A stretch of DNA of 64,000 nt from Streptomyces sp. ISL-100 (GCF_018614615.1 NZ_JAGGOK010000056.1:186001-250000), one strand, 5' to 3'. Positions 16,125 through 25,391 are shown, numbered from the stretch's first letter. Numbers and translations: made by a program. The notes: generated by a model from the letters alone, not told the origin.

Positions 16125-16670
16125 ATGCGCGTACTGGGCGTGGACCCGGGGCTGACCCGGTGCGGCGTCGGCGTCGTCGAAGGTGTCGCGGGCCGTCCCC
16201 TGAAGATGCTCGGGGTCGGAGTCGTGCGTACGCCGTCGGCTGCCGAGTTGGGGGAGCGTCTGGTGGCCATCGAGCGCGGCGTCGAGGAATGGCTCGACGA
16301 GCATCAGCCCCAATTCGTGGCCGTGGAGCGCGTGTTCAGTCAGCACAACGTCCGTACGGTCATGGGTACGGCCCAGGCCAGCGCGGTCGCGATGCTGTGC
16401 GCCGCCCGCCGCGGGCTGCCCGTCGCCCTGCATACGCCCAGTGAGGTCAAAGCGGCGGTCACCGGCAACGGCCGGGCCGAGAAGGACCAGGTCGGCGCGA
16501 TGGTGACCCGGCTGCTGCGGCTGGACGCCCCGCCCAAACCGGCCGACGCCGCCGACGCCCTCGCGCTCGCCATCTGCCACATCTGGCGCGCCCCCGCGGT
16601 CAACCGCCTCCAGCAGGCGCACGCCGCGGCCCGCACGCCCCGCATCCCCGTACGGAAGGTCACGCGATGA
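16125..16670 (+). CDS. ruvC: crossover junction endodeoxyribonuclease RuvC
   Basis: A Holliday-junction resolvase of 181 residues with the RNase H-like fold. It cuts symmetric strands of four-way junctions loaded with RuvAB. Acidic catalytic residues are D7 (GVDPG), E68 (AVERVF), and D141 with D144 near the C-terminus. The ATG at 16125 follows GGGGGCGG. The gene overlaps ruvA by ATGA. Expression is likely increased by DNA damage through the promoter at 16067. Confidence 0.96.
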   Translation: MRVLGVDPGLTRCGVGVVEGVAGRPLKMLGVGVVRTPSAAELGERLVAIERGVEEWLDEHQPQFVAVERVFSQHNVRTVMGTAQASAVAMLCAARRGLPVALHTPSEVKAAVTGNGRAEKDQVGAMVTRLLRLDAPPKPADAADALALAICHIWRAPAVNRLQQAHAAARTPRIPVRKVTR

Positions 16671-17296
16671 TCGCGTTCGTCAGCGGCCCGGTCGCCGCAC
16701 TCGCCCCCACCACGGCGGTCATCGAGGTCGGCGGCATCGGCATGGCCGTGCAGTGCACCCCGAACACCCTGTCCACCCTGCGCATGGGCCAGGACGCGAA
16801 GCTCGCGACCTCGCTCGTCGTACGGGAGGACTCGCTGACCCTCTACGGCTTCGCCGACGACGACGAGCGGCAGGTCTTCGAGCTGCTCCAGACCGCCAGC
16901 GGCGTCGGCCCCCGTCTCGCCCAGGCCATGCTCGCCGTGCACTCGCCGGACGCGCTGCGCCTGGCGGTCTCCACGGGCGACGAGAAGGCACTCACCGCCG
17001 TCCCCGGCATCGGCAAGAAGGGCGCCCAGAAGCTGCTCCTTGAACTCAAGGGCCGCCTCGGCGAGCCGCTCGGCGCCGGCGGCCACGTCGGCGCCCAGCG
17101 CGTCGCTTCGGGGCCCGCACCGTGGGGCGAGCAGCTGCAGGCCGCGCTCATCGGCCTCGGGTACGCGTCGCGCGAGGCCGAGGACGCGGTAGCGGCGGTG
17201 GCCCCGCAGGCCGAGGCGGCCCTGGCCGGGGGCGGCCAGCCGCCGGTGCCGCAATTGCTGCGCGCCGCGCTCCAGACCCTCAACCGCGCCCGCTGA
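16667..17296 (+). CDS. ruvA: Holliday junction branch migration protein RuvA
   Basis: A 209-residue DNA-binding subunit. It has an N-terminal OB fold (about 1-62), a central tandem helix-hairpin-helix region (SGVGPRLAQAML and VPGIGKKGAQKLLLEL), and a C-terminal RuvB-binding domain (about 150-209) joined by a Gly/Ala-rich linker. It clamps four-way junctions and presents duplex arms to RuvB rings. Start codon overlaps the ruvC stop (ATGA), indicating coupling, and ruvB follows 16 bases later. Confidence 0.96.
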   Translation: MIAFVSGPVAALAPTTAVIEVGGIGMAVQCTPNTLSTLRMGQDAKLATSLVVREDSLTLYGFADDDERQVFELLQTASGVGPRLAQAMLAVHSPDALRLAVSTGDEKALTAVPGIGKKGAQKLLLELKGRLGEPLGAGGHVGAQRVASGPAPWGEQLQAALIGLGYASREAEDAVAAVAPQAEAALAGGGQPPVPQLLRAALQTLNRAR

Positions 17297-17312
17297 TTCG
17301 AGAGATCCGTAC

Positions 17313-18380
17313 ATGAACTGGGACGAGACCGGACCCGACACCGACCAGCGGCTGGTCGACTCCGGCGCCGACGGCGAGGACCAGGCCGTCGACGCCGCGC
17401 TGCGCCCCAAGGACCTCGACGAGTTCGTGGGCCAGGAGAAGGTCCGCGAGCAGCTCGACCTGGTCCTGAAGGCGGCCCGCGCGCGCGGCGCCACCGCCGA
17501 CCACGTGCTGCTGTCCGGTGCCCCCGGGCTCGGCAAGACCACCCTCTCGATGATCATCGCGGCCGAGATGAACGCCCCGATCCGCATCACCTCGGGCCCC
17601 GCCATCCAGCACGCCGGCGACCTCGCCGCGATCCTCTCCTCCCTCCAGGAGGGCGAGGTCCTCTTCCTCGACGAGATCCACCGGATGTCCCGCCCGGCCG
17701 AAGAGATGCTCTACATGGCCATGGAGGACTTCCGCGTCGACGTGATCGTCGGCAAGGGCCCCGGCGCCACCGCCATCCCGCTGGAACTGCCGCCCTTCAC
17801 CCTGGTCGGCGCCACCACCAGGGCCGGTCTGCTGCCGCCCCCCCTGCGCGACCGCTTCGGCTTCACCGGCCACATGGAGTTCTACGAGCCCGCCGAGCTG
17901 GAGCGGGTCATCCACCGCTCCGCGCGCCTCCTCGACCTGGAGATAGACGTGGAGGGCGCCGCGGAGATCGCCGGACGCTCCCGCGGTACGCCCCGCATCG
18001 CCAACCGTCTGCTGCGCCGCGTCCGTGACTACGCCCAGGTCAAGGCCGACGGCGTCATCAACCGCGAGATCGCCGCCGCGGCCCTCAAGGTGTACGAGGT
18101 CGACGCCCGCGGCCTCGACCGCCTCGACCGGGCGGTGCTGGGGGCACTGCTCAAGCTGTTCGGCGGCGGACCGGTGGGTCTGTCCACGCTCGCGGTGGCC
18201 GTGGGAGAGGAGCGGGAGACGGTCGAAGAGGTGGCCGAGCCGTTCCTCGTACGGGAAGGCCTGCTGGCCCGTACGCCGAGGGGCCGGGTGGCCACGCCCG
18301 CCGCCTGGGCACACCTCGGCCTCGTACCGCCGCGGCAGGGTAACGGAGGAAGCGGACAACAGGGTCTATTCGGGACGTGA
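17313..18380 (+). CDS. ruvB: Holliday junction branch migration ATPase RuvB
   Basis: A hexameric AAA+ motor of 355 residues that pumps DNA through the junction held by RuvA. Walker A is GAPGLGKTT (69-77), Walker B is LFLDEIH (117-123), sensor 1 lies in GATTRAG, and the arginine finger is in PPLRDRFG. A C-terminal winged-helix domain follows. The N-terminus has about 20 acidic residues before the conserved core, common in streptomycetes. It is the last gene of ruvCAB; yajC begins 174 bases later from its own promoter. Confidence 0.97.
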   Translation: MNWDETGPDTDQRLVDSGADGEDQAVDAALRPKDLDEFVGQEKVREQLDLVLKAARARGATADHVLLSGAPGLGKTTLSMIIAAEMNAPIRITSGPAIQHAGDLAAILSSLQEGEVLFLDEIHRMSRPAEEMLYMAMEDFRVDVIVGKGPGATAIPLELPPFTLVGATTRAGLLPPPLRDRFGFTGHMEFYEPAELERVIHRSARLLDLEIDVEGAAEIAGRSRGTPRIANRLLRRVRDYAQVKADGVINREIAAAALKVYEVDARGLDRLDRAVLGALLKLFGGGPVGLSTLAVAVGEERETVEEVAEPFLVREGLLARTPRGRVATPAAWAHLGLVPPRQGNGGSGQQGLFGT

Positions 18381-18436
18381 CGGACGTGACGGCGCGGAGG
18401 GTCGCCCTGTCAGGAACCACGGTGCGATGCTGGGCG

Positions 18437-18466
18437 TTGTTCCATTGATGCGGACTCGCTTAGACT
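18437..18466 (+). promoter_or_regulatory. candidate promoter of yajC-secD-secF
   Basis: TTGTTC (18437-18442), 18 bases, TAGACT (18461-18466): a good vegetative-type promoter 88 bases before the yajC GTG. It implies that the Sec accessory operon is expressed apart from ruvCAB. Confidence 0.5.
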
Positions 18467-18554
18467 CCGCCGATGCCGTCCTTCCAGGGTCGGCGTGCCC
18501 ACCCCCGTAGATCAGGCCGCCTCCCAGCGCGGTCGTGCGAAGGAATTTCGTCCC

Positions 18555-19040
18555 GTGGATATCTTGACCTTCCTCCCCTTCATCGTGCTCATCGGGGCCA
18601 TGTTCCTGATGACCCGGTCCGCCAAGAAGAAGCAGCAGGCGGCTGCGCAGATGCGCAACGAAATGCAGCCCGGCACCGGCATCCGGACGATCGGGGGCAT
18701 GTACGCCACCGTCAAGGAAGTCCACGACGACACGATCCTCCTCGAGGTCGCGCCCGGCGTGCACGCCGTCTACGCCAAGAACTCCGTCGGTGCCGTCCTC
18801 GACGACGAGGAGTACAACCGCATCGTCCACGGCGAGAGTGCCGGCCTTGAGGTCGACGCTCCGGTCGTTCCCGACGACGCCTCGTCGCTGACGGACACGG
18901 ACACGGACTCCGACGTGGACGACGCCGCCCGCATCGACCTCGGCAAGAAGCCCGAGGCTGACAAGGCCGACGACGTCACCGCCGCGGCCGGCGACGAGTC
19001 GAAGGACAAGAAGACCGACGGCGAGAGCGACGCGAAGTAG
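18555..19040 (+). CDS. yajC: preprotein translocase subunit YajC
   Basis: A 161-residue single-pass inner-membrane protein that associates with SecDF and the SecYEG translocon. The hydrophobic helix is at about residues 2-20, followed by KKKQQ and the conserved YajC domain (GTGIRTIGGMYATV). An acidic, low-complexity cytoplasmic tail (about 100-161) rich in Asp, Lys and Ala extends it beyond the ~110-residue norm. GTG 18555 is chosen because AAGGAA lies 9-14 bases upstream and the membrane helix then begins at the N-terminus. secD follows after a 144-base gap with no terminator seen. Confidence 0.92.
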   Translation: MDILTFLPFIVLIGAMFLMTRSAKKKQQAAAQMRNEMQPGTGIRTIGGMYATVKEVHDDTILLEVAPGVHAVYAKNSVGAVLDDEEYNRIVHGESAGLEVDAPVVPDDASSLTDTDTDSDVDDAARIDLGKKPEADKADDVTAAAGDESKDKKTDGESDAK

Positions 19041-19184
19041 TCACGTAGGGGGACCGCGGCGCGCCCACCGGCGTACCCCGGTCCCCGGATCGTGTCGACT
19101 TCCGCGGGGCTGGGCCCCACATACTTCGTGGCCGCCTTGGCGCTCACCCGGCGCGGGGGCGGTTGGACAGGGAGAAACGAGAAG

Positions 19185-20930
19185 GTGGCAGCACCGAAGA
19201 AGGGCCGCAGGCCCGCGGGGGCTCCGGGCAGGCCAGGGCGCGCCCTGGCTCTGATCGTGATCGCCATGGTCGCGCTCACCAGCGGGATGTTCGCGGCCGG
19301 TGAGCTCACGCCGCGTCTGGGCATCGATCTCGCCGGCGGCACGAGCATCACGCTCAAGGCCGAGCCGGAGCCGGGCAAGCCGAACGCCATCAACAAGACC
19401 AACATGGACACCGCGGTCGGCATCATCGACCGCCGTGTCAACGGTCTGGGCGTTTCTGAGGCTGAGGTTCAGACTCAGGGCGAAGAGAACATCATCGTCA
19501 ACATCCCCAAGGGGACGAACGAGAAGCAGGCCCGGGAGCAGGTCGGCACCACCGCTCAGCTCTACTTCCGGCCGGTAGTCACGTACACCACCGGTACCCC
19601 GACGCCCGACGCCACGCCCTCCCCGAAGGCCTCGACGAGCGGCAAGGACGGCAAGGACGACAAGTCCACGCCGACCGCGACGCCGTCGGCCAGTGCCACC
19701 ACCCAGGGCCGCGCCGTGACGGACGGGCTCAAGAAGGCCCCGACGCCGACTCCCACGGGCAGCGCTTCCAAGAGTCCGGACCAGACCGGGAAGCCGTCGG
19801 CCACGCCGTCGGCCGATCCCGCGACCTCCGCGCTGGAGAAGAAGTTCGCGGCTCTGGACTGCACCAAGAAGACCGACCGTGTCCAGGCCAACCGGGGCGT
19901 CAAGCCCGAGGACCCGATGGTCGCCTGCGGCAAGAACAACGCGGGTGAGTGGGAGAAGTACATCCTGGGCCCGGCCGAGGTCAACGGCAAGGATGTCGAC
20001 GACGCCAGCGCCACCCTGGACACCCAGCGCGGTGGCGGCTGGAAAGTGAACATGGAGTTCACCGACGCCGGCTCCAAGAAGTTCCAGGAGATCACCAGCA
20101 AGCTGTCGCAGCAGCAGCCCCCGCAGAACCAGTTCGCCATCGTCCTCGACGGCGAGGTCGTCTCGGCCCCGTCCGTCAACGAGACGCTGAGCGCCAACGC
20201 CGAGATCTCCGGCAGCTTCACCCAGGAGTCGGCCCAGGACCTGGCCAACATCCTTTCGTACGGCGCGCTGCCGCTCACCTTCAGCGAGGAGACCGTCACC
20301 ACGGTCACCTCCGCGCTCGGTGGCGAGCAGCTCAAGGCCGGCCTGATCGCCGGTGCGATCGGTCTCGCGCTGGTCGTCATCTACCTGCTCGCGTACTACC
20401 GCGGCCTGGCGTTCGTCGCCATCGTCAGCCTCATCGTCTCGGCGATCCTGACGTACACGATCATGACGCTGCTCGGCCCGGGCATCGGCTTCGCGCTGAA
20501 CCTCCCCGCGGTGTGTGGTGCGATCGTTGCCATCGGCATCACCGCGGACTCGTTCATCGTGTACTTCGAACGCATCCGTGACGAGATCCGCGAAGGCCGT
20601 ACGCTCAAGCCCGCCGTGGAGCGTGCCTGGCCGCGTGCCCGGCGCACGATCCTGGTCTCCGACTTCGTGTCGTTCCTCGCCGCCGCGGTGCTGTTCGTCG
20701 TGACCGTCGGCAAGGTGCAGGGCTTCGCGTTCACGCTCGGCCTGACCACCCTGCTCGACGTCGTCGTGGTGTTCCTCTTCACCAAGCCGCTGATGACGCT
20801 GCTGGCACGTACGAAGTTCTTCGGCCAGGGCCACCCGTGGTCCGGCCTGGACCCCAAGCGGCTCGGCGTACAGCCCCCGCTGCGCCGTACCCGTCGCGTC
20901 TCCGCCCCCATCGACCCGAAGGAGGCCTGA
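19185..20930 (+). CDS. secD: protein translocase subunit SecD
   Basis: An RND-family membrane protein of 581 residues that uses the proton motive force to pull exported proteins across the membrane. The first helix is at about 18-38, followed by the periplasmic-type P1 domain with a GIDLAGGTS motif, and then five membrane helices from about 415. Unusually, a Pro/Thr/Ser/Lys-rich low-complexity insertion (about residues 135-225) splits the extracellular domain. GTG 19185 is chosen because GGGAGA lies 9 bases upstream and places the signal-anchor properly; upstream in-frame codons look non-coding. secF starts one base after the stop. Confidence 0.95.
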   Translation: MAAPKKGRRPAGAPGRPGRALALIVIAMVALTSGMFAAGELTPRLGIDLAGGTSITLKAEPEPGKPNAINKTNMDTAVGIIDRRVNGLGVSEAEVQTQGEENIIVNIPKGTNEKQAREQVGTTAQLYFRPVVTYTTGTPTPDATPSPKASTSGKDGKDDKSTPTATPSASATTQGRAVTDGLKKAPTPTPTGSASKSPDQTGKPSATPSADPATSALEKKFAALDCTKKTDRVQANRGVKPEDPMVACGKNNAGEWEKYILGPAEVNGKDVDDASATLDTQRGGGWKVNMEFTDAGSKKFQEITSKLSQQQPPQNQFAIVLDGEVVSAPSVNETLSANAEISGSFTQESAQDLANILSYGALPLTFSEETVTTVTSALGGEQLKAGLIAGAIGLALVVIYLLAYYRGLAFVAIVSLIVSAILTYTIMTLLGPGIGFALNLPAVCGAIVAIGITADSFIVYFERIRDEIREGRTLKPAVERAWPRARRTILVSDFVSFLAAAVLFVVTVGKVQGFAFTLGLTTLLDVVVVFLFTKPLMTLLARTKFFGQGHPWSGLDPKRLGVQPPLRRTRRVSAPIDPKEA

Positions 20931-20931
20931 G

Positions 20932-22053
20932 ATGTCCCGACTTGGAAGCCTCGGCGCCCGCCTCTACCGCGGTGAGGTCGGTTACGACTTCGTCGGCAAG
21001 CGGAAGATCTGGTACGGCCTTTCGATCCTGATCACCATCACGGCCATCGTCGGCCTGGCGGTGCGTGGTCTGGTCATGGGCATCGAGTTCGAGGGCGGCG
21101 CCGTCTTCACGACGGACAAGACGAATGTCTCCGTCGCCCAGGTACAGGAAGAAGCCGAGAAGGCGTCCGGGCACGAGGCGATCGTCCAGGAGCTCGGCAA
21201 CGGCGGCATGCGTGTCCAGATCAGTGGTCTGGACACCGACACCGCCAACCCGGTCAAGGACGAGCTCGCGAAGGACCTCGGCGTCGCGCCGGACGACATC
21301 ACCTCCGAGTTGGTCGGTCCCAGCTGGGGTGAGCAGATCGCCAACAAGGCCTGGACCGGCCTCGCGATCTTCATGGTCCTGGTGGTCGTCTACCTCGCCA
21401 TCGCCTTCGAATGGCGCATGGCCGTGGCCGCCCTCATCGCCCTGATCCACGACCTCACGATCACCGTCGGTGTGTACGCACTGGTCGGCTTCGAGGTCAC
21501 ACCGGGCACCGTGATCGGTCTGCTGACGATCCTTGGTTACTCCCTCTACGACACCGTCGTCGTCTTCGACGGTCTCAAGGAGGGGTCGAAGGACATCACG
21601 AAGCAGACGCGCTGGACGTACAGCGAGATCGCCAACCGCAGCCTCAACGGCACGCTGGTGCGTTCCATCAACACCACGGTCGTCGCGCTGCTCCCGGTGG
21701 CGGGCCTGCTGTTCATCGGTGGCGGTGTGCTGGGCGCGGGCATGCTCAACGACATCTCGCTGTCGCTCTTCGTCGGCCTGGCCGCCGGTGCGTACTCGTC
21801 GATCTTCATCGCCACTCCGCTCGTCGCCGACCTGAAGGAACGCGACCCGCAGATGAAGGCCCTGAAGAAGCGCGTGCTCGCCAAGCGTGCGGCCGCGATG
21901 GCCAAGGGCGAGTGGCCGGACGCCGACGGCTCCGTCGGCTCCGACGAGCCGCAGGACGACGCGGGGAACGACACGGCGCCCGCCGGGGCGGTCGTCGGCC
22001 GGCCCCGTGGCGGCAGCGGTGGCCGCGGCAGGCCTTCGGGCAAGCGGCGATGA
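20932..22053 (+). CDS. secF: protein translocase subunit SecF
   Basis: Partner of SecD, 373 residues with six predicted membrane helices and one extracellular domain (about 60-130). The N-terminal helix is preceded by the conserved FVGKRKIWYGLS region, and EFEGGAVF corresponds to the FxGG motif. The C-terminal ~50 residues are a Gly/Arg/Pro-rich cytoplasmic tail (ending GRPSGKRR). GGAGG at 20921-20925 serves the ATG. The stop overlaps the apt start (ATGA), tying purine salvage to this operon. Confidence 0.95.
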   Translation: MSRLGSLGARLYRGEVGYDFVGKRKIWYGLSILITITAIVGLAVRGLVMGIEFEGGAVFTTDKTNVSVAQVQEEAEKASGHEAIVQELGNGGMRVQISGLDTDTANPVKDELAKDLGVAPDDITSELVGPSWGEQIANKAWTGLAIFMVLVVVYLAIAFEWRMAVAALIALIHDLTITVGVYALVGFEVTPGTVIGLLTILGYSLYDTVVVFDGLKEGSKDITKQTRWTYSEIANRSLNGTLVRSINTTVVALLPVAGLLFIGGGVLGAGMLNDISLSLFVGLAAGAYSSIFIATPLVADLKERDPQMKALKKRVLAKRAAAMAKGEWPDADGSVGSDEPQDDAGNDTAPAGAVVGRPRGGSGGRGRPSGKRR

Positions 22054-22592
22054 CGACAACCACGCAGGAACTCCTGCTCAGCCGCATCCGTGACGTACCG
22101 GACTATCCGAAGCCCGGTGTGATGTTCAAGGACATCACCCCGCTGCTCGCGGACCCGGTGGCGTTCACGGCGCTGACCGACGCCCTCGCGGAGCTGTGCT
22201 TACGCCACGGCGCCACGAAGATCGTCGGTCTGGAGGCGCGCGGCTTCATCCTGGCCGCGCCCGTCGCGGTCCGCGCCGGCCTCGGCTTCATCCCCGTACG
22301 CAAGGCGGGGAAGCTGCCGGGTGCGACGCTTTCGCAGGCGTACGAGCTGGAGTACGGCACCGCGGAGATCGAGATCCACGCCGAGGACCTGGCCGACGGT
22401 GACCGTGTCATCGTCATCGACGACGTCCTCGCCACCGGCGGCACCGCCGAGGCCTCGCTGGAGCTCATCCGGCGGGCCGGAGCCCAGGTCGCCGGGGTCG
22501 CGGTGCTCATGGAGCTCGGATTCCTCGGCGGTCGCAGCCGCCTGGAACCGGCGCTGCGGGGTGCTCCGCTGGATGCCCTGATCACGGTCTGA
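22050..22592 (+). CDS. apt: adenine phosphoribosyltransferase
   Basis: A purine-salvage enzyme of 180 residues converting adenine and PRPP to AMP and pyrophosphate. The PRPP-binding motif is VIVIDDVLATGGT, and the GLEARGF loop is near residues 60-66. The ATG start overlaps the secF stop by 4 bases, and transcription ends at a strong hairpin 31 bases after the gene. Residue 51 is a leucine encoded by TTA (22200-22202), the rarest streptomycete codon, read by the bldA tRNA. I found no other in-frame TTA in the window. Position just before rel links purine pools with ppGpp metabolism, as in other actinomycetes. Confidence 0.95.
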   Translation: MTTTTQELLLSRIRDVPDYPKPGVMFKDITPLLADPVAFTALTDALAELCLRHGATKIVGLEARGFILAAPVAVRAGLGFIPVRKAGKLPGATLSQAYELEYGTAEIEIHAEDLADGDRVIVIDDVLATGGTAEASLELIRRAGAQVAGVAVLMELGFLGGRSRLEPALRGAPLDALITV

Positions 22593-22622
22593 CGTGGTCT
22601 GACCAGCACGGCTGTACGTGAG

Positions 22623-22655
22623 AGGCGGGGCCCGGAGGAATTCCGGGCCCCGCCT
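22623..22655 (+). terminator. intrinsic terminator after apt
   Basis: AGGCGGGGCCCGG (22623-22635) pairs perfectly with CCGGGCCCCGCCT (22643-22655) over 13 bp with a 7-base loop, followed by TT. It separates the sec-apt operon from rel. Confidence 0.85.
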
Positions 22656-22762
22656 TTCGCGTTGGCTCATGTAACAGGCCCGGGGGGAATCAGAAGCCAG
22701 GCATCGCTACCATGGGCTTTCCGGGCCTGACCGGGGGACCCGGACCCGCACGAGGAGCGCTC

Positions 22763-25381
22763 TTGCCAGACGAGGCCCAGCCACTCTCCCCCAGCTCCCG
22801 TCCGGGGGACGCCGCAGCCGCGCAGCCCGACCAGCGGCAGCAGGCCGCCAAGGCCGCGGCGAGCCCGGCCACGCCCGCGGCCAGCCCGCCGGCTCCGCCC
22901 GCGAAGAGCGGCATCCCCGCGAGCGGCCCACCGGCCACCAAGAGCGCCGCCCCCGACAAGAACCCCGCGCCCACCGGCAAGCCGAAGACCGCCCCCGAGC
23001 GGGCCGGCAGCGCCGCCACGGGCTCGACGCCGCCCGCCGTTTCCGCGCCCAAGCCGGTCCAGGGCTCCACCCCGCGCACCACCGGCGGCTCTTCCAACCG
23101 CGTACGGGCCCGGCTCGCCCGGCTGGGCGTACAGCGCTCCAGCCCGTACAACCCGGTCCTCGAACCGCTGTTGCGGGCCGTGCGCAGCAACGACCCCAAG
23201 ATCGAGACGTCGACGCTGCGCCAGATCGAGCGCGCGTACCAGGTCGCCGAGCGCTGGCACCGGGGCCAGAAGCGCAAGAGCGGCGACCCGTACATCACCC
23301 ACCCCCTCGCCGTGACGACGATCCTCGCCGAGCTGGGCATGGACCCGGCCACCCTGATGGCGGGGCTGCTGCACGACACCGTCGAGGACACCGAGTACGG
23401 CCTGGACACCCTGCGCCGCGACTTCGGCGACCAGGTCGCCCTCCTGGTCGACGGCGTCACCAAGCTCGACAAGGTCAAGTTCGGCGAGGCCGCGCAGGCC
23501 GAGACCGTACGCAAGATGGTCGTCGCCATGGCCAAGGACCCGCGCGTCCTGGTCATCAAGCTCGCCGACCGACTGCACAACATGCGCACCATGCGCTATC
23601 TCAAGCGGGAGAAGCAGGAGAAGAAGGCCCGCGAGACGCTTGAGATCTACGCGCCCCTGGCTCACCGCCTGGGCATGAACACCATCAAGTGGGAGCTGGA
23701 GGACCTCGCCTTCGCGATCCTCTACCCCAAGATGTACGACGAGATCGTGCGGCTCGTCGCCGAGCGCGCGCCCAAGCGCGACGAATACCTGGCCATAGTG
23801 ACCGACGAGGTCCAGTCCGACCTGCGCGCCGCCCGCATCAAGGCCACCGTCACCGGACGGCCGAAGCACTACTACAGCGTCTACCAGAAGATGATCGTCC
23901 GCGGCCGTGACTTCGCGGAGATCTACGACCTGGTGGGCATTCGTGTACTTGTCGACACGGTTCGTGACTGTTACGCGGCCCTCGGCACCGTCCACGCGCG
24001 ATGGAACCCGGTCCCCGGCCGGTTCAAGGACTACATCGCGATGCCGAAGTTCAACATGTACCAGTCGCTGCACACGACGGTCATCGGCCCCAGCGGCAAG
24101 CCGGTCGAACTCCAGATCCGTACGTTCGACATGCACCGCCGCGCCGAATACGGCATCGCCGCCCACTGGAAGTACAAGCAGGAAGCCGTCGCCGGCGCCT
24201 CCAAGGTGCGTACCGACATCCCCAAGCACACCGGGCGCGGCCAGGACACCGTCAACGACATGGCGTGGCTTCGGCAGCTCCTGGACTGGCAGAAGGAGAC
24301 CGAGGACCCCAGCGAGTTCCTGGAGTCCCTGCGCTTCGACCTCTCCCGCAACGAGGTCTTCGTCTTCACGCCGAAGGGCGACGTCATAGCGCTGCCGGCC
24401 GGTGCGACCCCCGTCGACTTCGCGTACGCCGTCCACACCGAGGTCGGCCACCGGACGATAGGAGCGCGGGTCAACGGGCGGCTCGTACCGCTCGAATCGA
24501 CCCTCGACAACGGCGACCTGGTGGAGGTCTTCACCTCCAAGGCGGCCGGCGCGGGCCCGTCCCGCGACTGGCTCGGCTTCGTCAAGTCGCCGCGCGCCCG
24601 CAACAAGATCCGCGCCTGGTTCTCCAAGGAGCGCCGCGACGAGGCCATAGAGCAGGGCAAGGACGCCATCGCGCGGGCCATGCGCAAGCAGAACCTGCCG
24701 ATCCAGCGCATCCTCACCGGCGACTCCCTCGTCACGCTCGCGCACGAGATGCGCTACAGCGACATCTCCTCGCTGTACGCCGCGATCGGCGAGGGTCACG
24801 TCACGGCCCAGAGCATCGTCCAGAAGCTGGTGCAGGCGCTCGGCGGCGAAGAGGCCGCCACCGAAGACATCGCCGAGAGCGCGCCGCCCTCGCGCGGCCG
24901 CGGCAAACGCCGCTCGAACACCGACCCGGGCGTCGTGGTCAAGGGCGTCGACGACGTGTGGGTCAAGCTGGCCCGCTGCTGTACGCCCGTGCCCGGCGAC
25001 CCGATCATCGGGTTCGTCACGCGCGGCAGCGGCGTATCGGTGCACCGCGCCGACTGCGTCAACATCGACTCGCTGTCGAAGGAGCCGGAGCGCATCCTCG
25101 ACGTCGAGTGGGCCCCGACCCAGTCCTCGGTCTTCCTGGTCGCCATCCAGGTCGAGGCGCTGGACCGGTCCCGGCTGCTGTCCGACGTCACCCGCGTCCT
25201 GTCCGACCAGCACGTCAACATCCTGTCCGCCGCCGTCCAGACGTCCCGCGACCGGGTGGCCACGTCACGCTTCACGTTCGAGATGGGCGACCCCAAGCAC
25301 CTGGGACACGTCCTGAAGGCGGTGCGCGGCGTGGAGGGCGTGTACGACGTCTACCGCGTCACCTCGGCCCGCCGGCCGTGA
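22763..25381 (+). CDS. relA: bifunctional (p)ppGpp synthetase/hydrolase Rel
   Basis: A long RelA/SpoT homologue (872 residues from this start) controlling the stringent response at the ribosome. An Ala/Pro/Lys-rich, probably disordered N-terminus (about 1-110) precedes the HD hydrolase domain with its HD pair (204-205) in LLHDTVEDTEYG. The synthetase domain has RFKD, the form typical of bifunctional enzymes. TGS (EVFVFTPKGDVIALP), a Cys-rich region (RCCTPVPGD) and a C-terminal ACT domain follow. TTG 22763 is preferred because GAGGAG lies five bases upstream; ATG 22712 is alternative but sits inside a possible -10, TACCAT (22708-22713). Intact hydrolase and synthetase motifs suggest both activities. 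Confidence 0.94.
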   Translation: MPDEAQPLSPSSRPGDAAAAQPDQRQQAAKAAASPATPAASPPAPPAKSGIPASGPPATKSAAPDKNPAPTGKPKTAPERAGSAATGSTPPAVSAPKPVQGSTPRTTGGSSNRVRARLARLGVQRSSPYNPVLEPLLRAVRSNDPKIETSTLRQIERAYQVAERWHRGQKRKSGDPYITHPLAVTTILAELGMDPATLMAGLLHDTVEDTEYGLDTLRRDFGDQVALLVDGVTKLDKVKFGEAAQAETVRKMVVAMAKDPRVLVIKLADRLHNMRTMRYLKREKQEKKARETLEIYAPLAHRLGMNTIKWELEDLAFAILYPKMYDEIVRLVAERAPKRDEYLAIVTDEVQSDLRAARIKATVTGRPKHYYSVYQKMIVRGRDFAEIYDLVGIRVLVDTVRDCYAALGTVHARWNPVPGRFKDYIAMPKFNMYQSLHTTVIGPSGKPVELQIRTFDMHRRAEYGIAAHWKYKQEAVAGASKVRTDIPKHTGRGQDTVNDMAWLRQLLDWQKETEDPSEFLESLRFDLSRNEVFVFTPKGDVIALPAGATPVDFAYAVHTEVGHRTIGARVNGRLVPLESTLDNGDLVEVFTSKAAGAGPSRDWLGFVKSPRARNKIRAWFSKERRDEAIEQGKDAIARAMRKQNLPIQRILTGDSLVTLAHEMRYSDISSLYAAIGEGHVTAQSIVQKLVQALGGEEAATEDIAESAPPSRGRGKRRSNTDPGVVVKGVDDVWVKLARCCTPVPGDPIIGFVTRGSGVSVHRADCVNIDSLSKEPERILDVEWAPTQSSVFLVAIQVEALDRSRLLSDVTRVLSDQHVNILSAAVQTSRDRVATSRFTFEMGDPKHLGHVLKAVRGVEGVYDVYRVTSARRP

Positions 25382-25391
25382 CGCTGTACAC

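Noticed and set aside
19041..20834. Minus-strand frame opposite secD
   Set aside because: His/Asp/Arg/Gln-rich shadow protein typical of antisense frames.
22595..22605. TGGTCTGACCA, resembling a DasR site
   Set aside because: One base too short for the dre palindrome, lies over the end of apt, before a terminator.
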